A DNA stretch of 64,000 bases from Helichrysum umbraculigerum (lineage: Eukaryota; Streptophyta; Magnoliopsida; Asterales; Asteraceae), in contig CATIUR010000003.1 in assembly GCA_949592205.1 (NCBI GenBank), forward strand, positions 150,535,259-150,599,258. The letters run 5' to 3'. Made by a program: the position numbers and the translations under genes. Shown piece after piece: positions 12,084 to 24,012 of the stretch. The notes under the pieces were generated by a model that was not told where the DNA came from, made no database searches, and saw only the letters and a list, made by a program, of their open reading frames with translations. Positions within the stretch are counted from its first letter, which is position 1. The number at the start of each line of letters is the position of its first letter.

Positions 12084-13529
12084 GTGCGCAGCAACAGTAG
12101 ATGGCCCGCAGAATAAGCTATCTAGTATGAGTCGCATGCATCTACAAACATTTGAAGATTTTCTTACATTATATTTTGTTAAACGTTATGTATTAAAATC
12201 TTTAGAAATCTAATTATGCGAACTCACCTACGTTGTAAACTAATAACTTTAAACCATGTATTACTTTTGAAAAATGTATGAACGTCTCATGTAGAGTCGT
12301 TTGCTTGTAATCTTGGTGTTTTGATATTTGATTAGTCACACCCAAAATCATCGCTTCCGCAAATCATAAAATTAGGGGTGTGATAATTCACCGCCTCCCA
12401 AGACTCCCTCATGGTGAAGTTTTTTGTGTACGTGTCGTACTATTCGGCAATGGACAGGTCGTAAATCATCTTGTCGTCTCGACCGCTTCCCCAAGCCTTG
12501 TATTGCGACTCGTAAATTCTGTTGAAGTTTTTGCAACAATTATTAATTGTACGCCACTTGGAGGAAAGTTGGTCGGCGCCGCGTACCCAACCATGATTGT
12601 TGCTATTAAAGTTCTCTTGCACCGTACCCCACAAAGTACCTCTTTTTTGTGAGTTGCCTCTTTCCGAGTCTTCCGACGTGTCTCACCAACATGTTGCTAA
12701 CCACGCTTCTTCCCTTGGCGACCATTATTTTTTGTTGCACGTTTTCTTCTCGTTTTTCTTTTTGTGGGATCTTCTATTTGGAGATTGACAAACTTGTTTT
12801 CTGGAACGGTGGGAGCTTGCTTGTTCGGCTATTTCGGGTTGGGGTGGGTGTTGTTGAGGAGGTTGAAAAAATGGTTGTTGTTGGAAGTACGGGTTTGGAT
12901 AATCGAATGGTTGTTGTTGGAAGTACGGGTTTGGATACATTCTGTATGGTGGCATTAGTGGTGGATTGCGGATCGAGGGAGAGTTATTCGGGCCTGGTGC
13001 GTTTGGTGCTCCGAATAACATAAGGTTGGTATATGATAAGTTATCCGGATTTGGGTTTTGATTTGAGTTGGGACTAAGATTTGAATTTGGATTATCCATA
13101 GTAAAAATTGGAGATGATTTTTTTGGGTTGGTGATTTTTTAGAGTGTATGTGAAAGAGTTTTTGGGTTTTGATTTGAGAAAAAATGGTTAGTATATGTGT
13201 GTATATATAGTGTGAGATAGAGGTTGGGAAAAAAATAAAAAATAAATCTTTTTTTTTTGCCTACCGTTGGCACCAACGGGGCAACGGCTATGTCTTTTTT
13301 TTATTTAGTTTGTTACCGTTAGTTTTATAAAAAAAAAAGTAATTTTTTCGAATTTAAACCGAAAGGAAAAAGGGAAAAGAAATAAAAAACGGTGTGGGTC
13401 CCACTTTTTTTCTCATTCTCGGCTCGTTCTCTCACAACGAACGCCCCAGAACGCCCCACTGCAGACGTTCTGGGCGTTCTCGATGCCCACCACGCCCAAA
13501 TTCGAACCCATTGCGGATGGTCTTATTCA

Positions 13530-14250
13530 TATTTGTGCTTATCAGGCTAGGCCTATACTAACACAAGCAATGACCGAGGGTGGAAGCTACAAAGAAGTAG
13601 TGGATCAGCGTTTAGAGCATGATTAAGATCGAATGGAGATGTATCACATTGTGTTATGTGCATCAGAGTGTCTAAAGCTTGTCTTAGACACTCTGTAAGA
13701 AGACGCCCTAAAATGAGTCAAGTATATATGTTACTTGTGTACAATGAGTGTATAATGGCTACTTCAACGAAATTAATTGGTAAGGTGAACGGGTTAGGTA
13801 ATGGGTTAAAATATATTTGAGTTGAAATGAGTCATTTTATTATGTGTCGAAATTGGTCGGGCCAGGATGATTAACATACAGAATTCTCCATTTTTAAGGA
13901 AAATTCAACTCATATGAAGAAAACGATTTTGGAAAAAAGATTGACTTTGAGTGACTTTCAACTCGTTTAACCTCTTTGACCCCTTTCGATAATTTGAAAT
14001 TAGACAAAAGTCAAATTGATGCATTGATCAGTAAACAAATAAAATTTGTTACCACAAACGAGTGTATCACCAAATAGGCCTTGTGTAACACATGAATGAT
14101 TTATAGGTTGTGCCGGCATTCGAAGGTGAAGCCACATCGGATGACCGAAAAGGGGAAGTCACGATTGGCATGTCAAGTGCAATTGATTTGCATAAGTACA
14201 TAAAGGAGACAACATCAAGCCAGGATTACTACAATTGTTGATCAAGGTGA
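13530..14250 (+). pseudogene. Receptor-like kinase C-terminal remnant
   Basis: Translating 13540-13745 in shifting frames gives the end of a plant receptor-kinase domain: AKPILTQAMTEGG, then VVDQRLEHD, then CLRHSVRRRPKMSQVYM, which matches kinase subdomain XI. At least one stop and one frameshift separate the pieces. A segment near 14106-14240 reads VPAFEGEATSDD in one frame and may be its juxtaposed C-terminal tail after an intron. No upstream kinase lobe is visible because the Harbinger-like element ends at 13523, so that insertion or a deletion may have removed it. Confidence 0.5.
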
Positions 14251-14429
14251 TGTGTTCCACTCTGGTGGCAGCAGATCGACACGAAACAAATGAAAACACT
14301 TGATCGACCAAAACCGGAAAAAGGAGAGTACACAGAAAATTGTACAAAATAATAAAGTGGAGAGTGCTATATACAGTAATACAACATTGCTAGATCAACA
14401 ACCAACTTCATTGTCCCTCATATTGACAT

Positions 14430-14885
14430 ACATTATGAAAAAAATGTCATTTTACCACACTTTTTTCTCCACGCTTTTAGAAAGTGTATAGATTTGTTTG
14501 AAAAAGATAAGATTTTCCATACTTATATGTAAGAAAGAAAAGCTCACACTTGTAAGTGTGGAGAAATTACAACTTTTCAACACTTAAAAGTGTGGAAAAA
14601 AAAATTGTAACACATGATTTTCCCGCACAAGAGAAAGTGTGGATAAATTGGTGTTACAAATCTTTTTCCACACTTTTAAGTGTTGACAAGTTATAATTTT
14701 TCCACACTTTGAAGTGTAAACTTTTTTTCCTCACACTTATGTGTGTGAAGATTTTGGTTATTTTCACACTTATTAATGTAACAATTTTCTTCACACTTAT
14801 AAGTGTGAATAATTTAACATAATTCCACACATTTTTAAAAGGTGTGGAAAAAAAGTACGGATAAATGATATTTTTTGTTGTAGTG
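14430..14885. mobile_element. Small TIR element with palindromic sub-terminal repeats (CACTA-like end)
   Basis: About ten copies of ACACTTxxAAGTGTG-type palindromes in 450 bp. The right end TTTTTGTTGTAGTG reversed reads CACTACAACAAAAA, a CACTA-like terminus. The left end near 14430 (AAAAAAATGTCATTT) resembles the reversed right end (CAAAAAATATCATTT). No transposase is present. It could be a MITE or a truncated CACTA terminus. Confidence 0.45.
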
Positions 14886-15979
14886 ATATACTCAACACGA
14901 TATGTACGAATCTTGTTGTGAGAGTTGGCTTGCATTTCTCTCCGGAATTAGGTTAAACCTAACAGAGAATGAGTATCGCTAATCAATTAGATTGGTCGAA
15001 TAATATATATATAAGCTTAAAGCCATAAATGAATCAGGATTGCAAAGTCATCTGCTGATGAATTCGTACAATTTTTTGAGCACGTTGATATGTAGAAATG
15101 TAGAATACTAGAATGATGTACATGATGTGGAGTCATACAATCAAATTGTTTAAATCTTGTAACAAGTTGATTCTTAACATTGAGATTTTCCATATGGATA
15201 GAGTGTTGCATAATTACATCATACATTTAAAATTATTACCAGGTGAACCATGCTTAGTACAAAGGTCTCCATTTTCAAATTCTACAATTGGTTATTGGCT
15301 AATGCAGTTCCAAAATGAAAACATTTTGTTATTGTCTAAGGTTGGTTTTCTTTTGAGTTCTGTGGTCCTATGCCAAAATTACAAAGTAGGACTCACATTA
15401 TTTTTATCATTTAAAATTTTGCAGAATATGGCCTCATAATCATTAAGCTGTTCCTGTGTTCAAGATTTAGCCTCTAACTTTTACTTCTAGAATCGTTGTC
15501 ATTTTCAACCACTTGAAATAAAGCTTTCTACATATCTGAAATTTGCAATCTTGATCAACACTTCTGAAGATGATTACCTTAATGAGTAGATGATAATGAC
15601 TAACTTAATTATTTCACATGCATTATCTGTTAGAGTATATATCATGAACTAGCAACAAAAAAAAAGGATTTTTAAACCCCAAACTTTTGCAAGATATATG
15701 TAGTCATTGTCATAACCATTGTTTAACAGTATAAAACAACTTTTCGACAAAGTTTAAAAAGATATGGCTTCTCTTTATCAAAAAGTTTAGATTTGTATTA
15801 GGTTCGCATCAGGTAAAAATTCTTTTGCAAAAAGAATCACAAAGGGAAAAAATTAGAAGGAAAAAATATAGATAATTACTACGTAGTAGATTGGCAACAC
15901 AAGTTGCAAGGCTGAAAACTCCGTTTATTCAGGAATATATATCACTTGAATAATAGTTGGTCTCCAATAGAGATACATA
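14886..15979. other. Intergenic, no supported feature
   Basis: AT-rich DNA with short open frames lacking recognisable domains or consistent codon use. The last part should include the 3' UTR of the minus-strand LRR gene. Confidence 0.5.
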
Positions 15980-18130
15980 TTAGGATAAGTCCTTTTTCTT
16001 AGACAATAATACCCACAATGCTAGACAGATGAGGCCGACTCCAACAGAGATACCAATTAGTATAAGTCCAACAATCATCTTTTTGTTTCGACCACCTTTC
16101 TGATGTTCTGTAATACCACAACGATTTCGCATAGGAGGACCACACAACCCTAGATTACCTTCATATGACTCATTTAAAAAGGTGTCAAATCGTCCCCCAA
16201 CTGGTATGGGACCTTCTAGATCGTTGTATGCAACATCGAAAGAAGACAAAAGGTTCAAGCTGTTAAGGGACGAAGGGATCTTACCGGATAGATTATTATG
16301 AGAGAGATTCAACTTCTCCAACTTTGTGAGATTTGATATTTCACTGGGAATACCGCCAGAGAAATTGTTTTGGCTGAGATCAAGAATATGAATCGTCTCC
16401 ATTTGACCAATCTCATTGGGAATATCACCACTCAGATGATTGCTTGCTAGGATCAAAGATGGGGACAGGGTGGTAAGCTTATTGTACTGCAAGTAATCGG
16501 AAGAATTTTCTGGTGCCATGAATACAGGCAGTTCAAGTTCAAGATCATTGCTGTTTACATGATCCAACACTTTCTGTGAAGTAAGTGCTGGAAGTCTAGT
16601 AAGCTCTACTGGAAAACCTCCCGTAAGAGCATTACTATATAAGTCTAGATAAAAAAGGTTCGGAAATGTTTGTATCCAGCCTGGAATTGTGCCATTCAAA
16701 TTATTTACAGATAAAGTGAGTACCTCAATATTCCTTACCAATTTCAACCAAGTTGGAATTTGACCAAACAAACGGCAACCACCTAAGCTCAATAACTTAA
16801 GATTATGAAACCCGGATATTGTTTCATCATCAGGAAGCGTTTCGTAGATAAAGTTCCTAGAGAGGATTAGAATTTCGAGTTTCGTAGCTTTACTAAGAAT
16901 ACTAATGGCTCCACTGATATTCTTGAGTGTATTATTTGCAGCATTGAAAAAGGAGAGAGATGGCAATTCAAGTAGATCACTCGGGACTTCCCCTTCTAGA
17001 TTATTACTTGCTAAACGAATAGTGGTTAGTAATTTGCACCTGAAAAGTGTTCTAGGAATCACCCCGCTGAATCGATTGTCACCAAGGTCAATTACCCTAA
17101 GTTGATCGAATTTAGAGAAGTCGATATCCGCTAGCCTACCAACTAAAGAGTTGACCCTCAAGTTTAGAACTTGTAGCTTCGTGCAGTTCATTAGTGACAT
17201 TGGTATGGTCCCATTAAGAGAATTCTTATGAAGTTCCAACCTTTCCAAAAGTGACAATTTTCCGATATCATGAGGGATGGAACCCGAAAACAAATTTCCA
17301 TACAACGAAAGACTTGTAAGGCTGGTAAGGTTTGTGATGCTTTCACCAATCTCTCCCATGAGAGAATTTCTGCATAAGGATAATCGTTGCAGCGATTTAG
17401 CATCATGGATATCTGTGGGGATCCTTCCTGTGAGTTTGTTAACACCGAAACTCAAAACACGAAGGTTGGCACAAGCTCTGAAGAACCCTGGAGGGATATT
17501 CCCGGAGAATTCATTTAAAGACAAAGCAAGGATCTCCAAAACCGGTGAAATGTTGCATGTAGTATCCGGAATGGGGCCACCAAAGCTATTGTTGCTAATA
17601 TCAAAAGAAATCAAGGAGGTTTTAGGGGAGTTGAGAAAGGTATCTTGAATTGTGCCATTGAAACGGTTGCTAGAGAAATTGAGTGACTGTAATTTGGCAG
17701 GCAATGTGTTTGGTAAACGTCCAGAAAGACTATTGTAACTCAAGTCAATGGTTTCCAAGTTCTCGAAACGAGAGAAAAATTCGGTAGGAAGAGAGCCATG
17801 AAATAAATTATAGGACATGTTGAGTAATGAGAGAGATGTTAGATTTTGAAGAGAAGAAGGGATGACACCATGAAGGTGTTTATTGGGTATGGATAGTTTC
17901 ACAACCCGATTCGTTTTATCGTCACATGAGATTCCATCCCATGAGCAGCAATCAACAAAAACAGACCAATTGAGTGAAGGAAAGTTGGTGGCTAATGGCA
18001 ATAGGGATTGTTTATTAATGGGGTTACAAGCTGCAGCTTCAGTATAAAGTAAATGTGAAGAAAGAAACGCAAGTATTATCAAACGGCAAACGAAACCCAT
18101 ACAGAAGGAATCTTTGGTGGGCAGCATCAC
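15980..18130 (-). CDS. Leucine-rich-repeat receptor-like protein (RLP, PSY1R/RLP2-like ectodomain)
   Basis: A single-exon 716-residue membrane protein that would sit in the plasma membrane with an extracellular LRR domain. Residues 1 to about 34 form a signal peptide (RLIILAFLSSHLL). An LRR N-cap with CCSWDGISC follows at 61-69, then about twenty plant-type LRRs (LxxLxLxxNxLxGxIP) with many N-glycosylation sequons. An island-like interruption lies around 505-560, followed by NKLTTLSPSLILASNHLSG, typical of the PSKR/PSY1R branch. A C-cap CGPPMRNRCG precedes a transmembrane helix at about 686-709 and a seven-residue tail. There is no kinase. Such RLPs work with co-receptors in peptide perception, development or immunity; which applies here is unknown. 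The ATG at 18130 is chosen because the signal peptide follows it. The frame is intact. Confidence 0.92.
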   Translation of the reverse strand: MMLPTKDSFCMGFVCRLIILAFLSSHLLYTEAAACNPINKQSLLPLATNFPSLNWSVFVDCCSWDGISCDDKTNRVVKLSIPNKHLHGVIPSSLQNLTSLSLLNMSYNLFHGSLPTEFFSRFENLETIDLSYNSLSGRLPNTLPAKLQSLNFSSNRFNGTIQDTFLNSPKTSLISFDISNNSFGGPIPDTTCNISPVLEILALSLNEFSGNIPPGFFRACANLRVLSFGVNKLTGRIPTDIHDAKSLQRLSLCRNSLMGEIGESITNLTSLTSLSLYGNLFSGSIPHDIGKLSLLERLELHKNSLNGTIPMSLMNCTKLQVLNLRVNSLVGRLADIDFSKFDQLRVIDLGDNRFSGVIPRTLFRCKLLTTIRLASNNLEGEVPSDLLELPSLSFFNAANNTLKNISGAISILSKATKLEILILSRNFIYETLPDDETISGFHNLKLLSLGGCRLFGQIPTWLKLVRNIEVLTLSVNNLNGTIPGWIQTFPNLFYLDLYSNALTGGFPVELTRLPALTSQKVLDHVNSNDLELELPVFMAPENSSDYLQYNKLTTLSPSLILASNHLSGDIPNEIGQMETIHILDLSQNNFSGGIPSEISNLTKLEKLNLSHNNLSGKIPSSLNSLNLLSSFDVAYNDLEGPIPVGGRFDTFLNESYEGNLGLCGPPMRNRCGITEHQKGGRNKKMIVGLILIGISVGVGLICLALWVLLSKKKDLS

Positions 18131-18241
18131 GTGAGATGAAGAATCTGTATTGATGATTTTAGGAAGCTAAGAGAAACTGAAAAAAGTGTTTTTTTTTTTT
18201 TATTGTTTTTTTTTGGAAATAGAGTTTACTGGTAACAAATT

Positions 18242-18466
18242 TACTCCCTCCGTCTCAAATTAAGTATCTTGTTTAAGTTTGAACACGGTTTAAGAAAAGT
18301 GGGGACAATCACACTGTCCACCAAAAAAATTTGACTTTTGGAAAATATTTTAGAATGGACATTTAGTTTGAGACAAACTATAATAAAAAAAAAAAGGTGA
18401 ACACGATAAAGTATAAAAAGAGTCAAAATGGATAATTTTTAGAAAGGGAACACACGGATAGTACCT
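18242..18466. mobile_element. Stowaway-like MITE (degenerate)
   Basis: Begins CTCCCTCCGTCTCA after TA, the common Stowaway (Tc1/mariner) terminus. The right end GGGAACACACGG-ATAGTA is a degenerate reverse match. It lies just upstream of the LRR gene, in its promoter region. About 225 bp, AT-rich, non-coding. Confidence 0.6.
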
Positions 18467-19092
18467 TTATTTTTTCTTTGTCACCACATCTACTGAAACC
18501 TTAATGTTAATCTAACATGTACTGCTGATGGATGATTTTGGAAGGTCGGTGGCCGTGTTTTTGATTGAATTTGAATGGATGATGCTATTATTTAGTATTT
18601 ATTTGATTTATAGATTGTGGATGAATGTTGGTGGTAATAGTAATGGAAAGGGTTTTCGATGTGTTGAATTATGTAATTATATTGAAGCTGGAATATAATC
18701 AAATATCGAGGCTAAAAACATGCGAGACGAAGAATTTTCACACTTTTGGCGAGTCCTCAAATTTGTTTATGAATATTAACATTTTCTAAAAATGGAAGAT
18801 TTATCAATTATCATTAACTCTAATGCATTAATAACAATTTTTTTCGTCTAAAAATGGCAAAACTTTTATCATTTGCTTCCCATGATATATTTTCAAGAAT
18901 AAAGTGATCATATGAATTAGAATAGAATGTGACAAAATTAGTATTTATATGAATTAGAATATGATTATGGGGAACTAAAATCTCAAATGCATTTGATTGA
19001 CACATAAAGATATATATTACATTAATTCCTGACATAAAACATAATCTCATGTAACTAAACGTACAAATAATATAATCTAACAATATAATATT
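18467..19092. other. Intergenic, no supported feature
   Basis: AT-rich sequence between the Stowaway-like element and the second MULE. Nothing recognisable on either strand. Confidence 0.5.
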
Positions 19093-19836
19093 AGGGTGAG
19101 GTTCAAATGAAAATGGTTTTTTGTGTGAGAATAAGGGAACCAATGAGAGTGCTCCATTTACATTAGGGGTGGAGGGGTATTCTAGTCATTATACATTCTA
19201 TTTAATTCAAATTAAAATAATAGAAAAATAAAAAGAAAAAGCAAATATTATTATAACTATTATTATTATACATACATACATACAGAGATTACATACACAC
19301 ATACGAACAAATGAGAGGGGTTTTCAAATCGATCGCAACGAACATCAAATCGAAGGTACGAAATAAATTAATTCGACTCAAAATACGTTAATTTAACAAC
19401 GACTAATTGATTTCTACGAGTTTCATCGATCGTATCTTGCTCGAGATTCAATTAGGTTTCATCTTTTTGCGAGTTTCATCGATCATATTTTGTGCGAATA
19501 TATGCAATTTTCATGTAATTGTGTTATGATATTTACTATTTCATTAACAAAATGTAATTGTAAACCGATTTCTACTAATTCATCACTCAATTTTCATTCG
19601 ACTTGCAAAAACGAAAACGCGCAATTATACGACGATCGAAACTCTGTACAATTGAATCACAACACAATTAGTGTGGTATTATATGTGATGAATAAAGATC
19701 AGCACTCTATGTTAATCATGTGATTCGGTTTAGTTGTTAAAATTCATTAAAAACAGCTGAAAACAACTTTTAGCTATTGAAATTCAATCAACACATGTGA
19801 TATTTTATAACTCTGTTGATGTGCAGGACAAAAGAG

Positions 19837-20650
19837 ATGACTAAAATAGAGAAATGTAAAGCTGCTAATGTGGAGCAACACAACAATGGAGATGTTACAG
19901 GTAATAAGTGTTTTGATAGCACATGTTATAGTTATTAGTATCATGTGTGATAATATGTGGCTCCTTTGTGCTTGTTTAATTTATACAATAAATATCACAT
20001 GTTATCCGTTGAAAAAAAAATGCATGTGGTGTCCTGTAAGTGATGGTGACATATGACATCTGTTACTATCACATGTGCTACTAGCTTATTACCACATGTG
20101 TTACTAGTTACAAATTATATGTATTTACAAGATCTTATGAAATGTGATTCTATATTATTATCACATGCGATACATTTCACTAATACATGTGATACATATC
20201 ACTATGCAAGATGTGATTTTGTAATTGATATCACATGTGAATTTTTTTATTGCCAACACATGTGATAGTAAGTAGTAACATATCTGATACTAACTTGTAA
20301 CCCTTTTCGTTTGCGTGAGCTAATACAAGTTAAAAAGGTGGTTAAGTGAAATGTAGTTGCGGAAGTTTATTTGACGTGGTTTCTTATGCTGGCATGTATT
20401 TTGCGTTTTCCAAGTCAATACGTTTTAAGGCGTTGGATAAAGAATCTCATGCCATTTGAATTGCGTAAAAGAAAGAGAACTGCAACTGAATATGACGGAA
20501 TATCAGACGAGTCGGAGTCCACTTATGATGATTGCATGAAGTTGATAAGAAATGATCAAAAGAAGCTAGCTGATTATGTGCAAAAGTTGGAAGAATAAAG
20601 ACAGATTTCGAGGCTTCAACATCCAACCTCAACACATGGATTTGATCACT
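19837..20650 (+). pseudogene. FAR1/FHY3-type MULE transposase remnant
   Basis: A small exon-like piece (about 19837-19900, MTKIEKCKAANVE) ends at a GTAATA donor. Around 20351-20420 a SWIM-like zinc finger (CSCGKFIRRGF, then CWHVF) is readable only by switching frame. The segment 20407-20598 reads FPSQYVLRRWIKNLMP, the region that follows the SWIM finger in FAR1-related proteins, then a coiled acidic/basic tail. At least two frameshifts and no DDE core make this a relic. FAR1 proteins are domesticated relatives of these transposases; nothing here suggests domestication. Confidence 0.5.
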
Positions 20651-22079
20651 TGAAAGCATTTAATAGATGTTTAACTTAGAATAACATGTGTTCTCGCTTT
20701 CTAAATACTAGTTTTTCAATAACGTTGAATAACATGTGATGTTCTTAAAATATAGTATGTTTATACAACATGTGTTGCTAGTTGCTAACACATGTGTTAC
20801 TGGTAGCTAACACATTCTAACGGCTAACACATGTGTTAACGATGGCTAACACATGTGTTACTGCTTGTAACACATGTGTTACTTGCTAGTACCACATGAT
20901 ACTATTACTACCAACTTCGTTACTATTACCATATGATATGTGATACTTGTTTGTAGTCGTTTGTTTATAAATATCGTGTGCGTTATAAACAAAAAAGTAA
21001 TTTCTACCACATGTAATAAATTTTACTACAAGTGTGTGTTAAGACCAAGATACTGGTTGGTACCACATGTGATACTGCTTTTCATATGTGATAGAATCAC
21101 AATCACGTGCAATTACTTTCTTTTGATAATTGTATGAAGCTGATAAGAAATGATCAATATAAGCTAGCTGATTATGTGCAAAAGTTGAAGAACATAAAGA
21201 CGGATTTTGAGGCTTCAACATCCAACGTTCAACCTCAACATGTATGATAGTATCACATGTGATACTGGATTTTATCACTTGAAAACATTAAGTACATTTT
21301 TAACTTTGAATAACATGTGATACCCCGTGCTATATATTTCTTTTTCAATAACTTGATATAATCAAATTGATTTGATATTTTACAACTATAGTATGTTTGT
21401 ACAATAAGTTTTGATGGTTGTTAACACATGCATGTGTTACTAGTTTTGTACCACATTTGTTACTTGTTAAGTAACACATGTGGTATCGCTACTATCACAA
21501 GTGTTACCAATTAGTATCACTATAAAAAATGTTACTATTAATACGTGACATGTATCCATTGTTTACAAATATAGTGATAAATTTTACTTTGTATGTATGT
21601 TAAAATAAAGTTATCGGTTGCTACAACATGTGATACTATTTTAAAGTATCATATAGGAGTATTAGTAAATTTCTATCACTCGTGATACTCGTTACTATCA
21701 TAAGTGTTAGTAAAAAGTGCAAGATTATACATTAGCACAAACATGATCTAATGAAAATCAACTTACAATGATTTAGAAAGATCAAAAATAGATCAAAATC
21801 AAAAGGCACTATAACAAAAAAATATAGAATGTTTCATAACACATGTGTTACTGGTTGGTTAACACATGTGTTACTTTAGTACCACATGTGTTAATGATTG
21901 TTAACAATAGTGTTGTTAATACAATCATGAAATTAAAAACAGGTCAAAATTATAAACAAGCTTAGCATTAAAAACAACATTGGCTAAAATATTATTGTAC
22001 ATCATTACAAATGATCTAACGAAACTGTTTTGAAAGATTGTAATTCAAAATATTGTTCAACATCCTACTGTTCAGCAAC

Positions 22080-22258
22080 ATCTTCACCGATAACTTTTGC
22101 CTTCTTATTTTGATCAGGATCTTTAAGCCCCTTTTGTAGCCTTGGGAATAAACTCTTGCATCGGACACTTTTGTGAGCATACCTTTCGACGGAGACTCAA
22201 CAGGGGCATCAGTTGTTGGTTTAGTAGGTTTACGTTTGCAAGAAGTTCTCGTGGCCAT
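22080..22258 (-). pseudogene. Possible 5' exon within MULE-2 (unrecognised)
   Basis: Reads MATRTSCKRKPTKPTTDAP from an ATG at 22258, a basic, Pro/Thr-rich start, with no domain I recognise. It lies in the palindrome field and may be a neighbouring exon of the minus-strand gene seen at 30834-32229, now separated by the LARD. Low certainty. Confidence 0.25.
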
Positions 22259-23031
22259 AAATTCTTTTATTTAAAAGGTCAGCAATCGTAGGAGAAGGTA
22301 AATGAGAATTTCCATCTGAAAAAACATAAGGCGAAACAAAATGCATGAATAGATTAGCGTAACTGAACACTAAAACACATAAAAATGAAGAATGTACAAC
22401 AGAGCATTCAAATGTAATTATAAATATACTAGCATATGTGACACTCCCTACTACCACATGTGATACTGTAAATAATATACATCATAATACAGATGTAATT
22501 TGAGTATATTAACACATGTGATAGAGTATAGTACCACATGTGATACTATGAAGAATCTACAGCAAAGTGCAACATGTAAATACGAGTATAGTAACACATG
22601 TGATACAATATTGTACGTACCACATGTGTCAGTAATCCTATCAATCGTTGTGTTCAACAAACTCTTCAGAATATGCATTTTGACCTGCCAACATATAATC
22701 AAAAATAAATGTAAAATAAAATCAAATCAACATGGTGTAAATGTTATTGAGTAACCACTAACACATGTCATATCTAAAACACCCCTCGTTTATTCTAAAG
22801 ATTTCATGTAACATTTGCGACTCGGAAGCGTATATTTAAAAACATTCTATCAATGTACTCAAAATGTCAGTAAACTTTTTCAAATCAAATACGTGACATC
22901 TCCACAACTCGGTGTTATATAATTCAAAACATTTCTATGGCTATTAAATTAACATCAGAGTACAGCCTGTCAAACATTCCATCCAGTCAAAACACTTCCT
23001 GCCCTGCCCAATATGTCCCATCTATTTCAAC

Positions 23032-23554
23032 CTGCAGGAAGAACTGTGGTGGAGTTAGCATAAAGCTAAGTGAATGAAACTATAAGCAACAGTCCAACCT
23101 AGCATAACAATCTGTTTACATCAATTAACAATAAACATAAAATCAATCAATCACTCAACATCCAATCAATGTCATACACGCAACATCATGAGGATCGGTG
23201 GTCCCTGAGACACCCTAATACCGGTTTGGTACTCAAGGAACTCTTATCAATCATCTGTATTGGCCCATACAGAACTACCGATAACTTGTTGTCAATCACA
23301 CACGACCTAGATCTCTAAACCAACATTTCAAGTTTCCGAGATCTCCTGTCGTCTACAACAACAACAAGTCCAACCATCAAATCAAGTTGACCCCAAAATC
23401 TTACATACTAGCACAATCAGCCAAGTAAGCAACTAATTAAACTATCATGGCAAGATATCTCTACAGATGTATCATATCAAAGTAATACTATAAATTACTT
23501 GTTGTAAATCAAATCATTACAACTAAATCACACTGAGGTTACAGATCCACTCAC
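23032..23554 (-). other. Intron-like structured module in the LARD LTR (second copy 28843-29365)
   Basis: Minus strand: CG|GTGAGTGG donor-like site at 23554, CCTGCAG acceptor-like end at 23032, and hairpin TTAGC-TTTAT-GCTAA (23055-23069) just before it. Confidence 0.45.
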
Positions 23555-24012
23555 CGACTACCTCAGCCGCAAGCTCAGAAGTCTAATATTACTTAGCCTT
23601 CTCCACATCTGAGAATACAATCAATTAAACAATGAGTTAGTAACTTGTATCAACTGATAATACTTATGTAATTAACATCGTTACACAATCATAACATAAT
23701 TACATGTATCAAGTGATCCCTAAGATCACAGCAACAAAAGTTCAATTCGGAACATAATCAAAAAGTCCCGAAATAAGGTCCAAAAACTGTAAAATGCCAT
23801 TTTCGACCCCTAAACGACCCCGAAAGGCCAAAAATCATCTAGACTCTTAGAATAGAGCCTTGATCATTGGGCCGTTTTCGAGTCACCATGTAAATTTCAA
23901 CCCAATCCGAGTTAATGAAAATTTGTCAATTTCAAGTGTCGCTAAAAACACCACCTTCTAAACACTTATGCATTTTCAAAATTTGCAAAATCCTTCAAAC
24001 TTTTCTCATGCA

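Larger units (their letters stand above)
19750..22770. repeat. Dispersed CACATGTG palindrome field, left part
   Basis: Dozens of copies of a 14-16-bp motif around CACATGTG, most often TAACACATGTGTTACT (14-bp perfect palindrome core) or TACCACATGTGATACT. They are spaced irregularly from about 20 to 200 bp. They fall between and around the FAR1-like fragments and continue on the far side of the LARD. Confidence 0.85.

Noticed and set aside
19060..19092. Target duplication of MULE-2
   Set aside because: Flanks are AT-rich and I could not find a matching 9-10-mer at both ends without shifting the termini.
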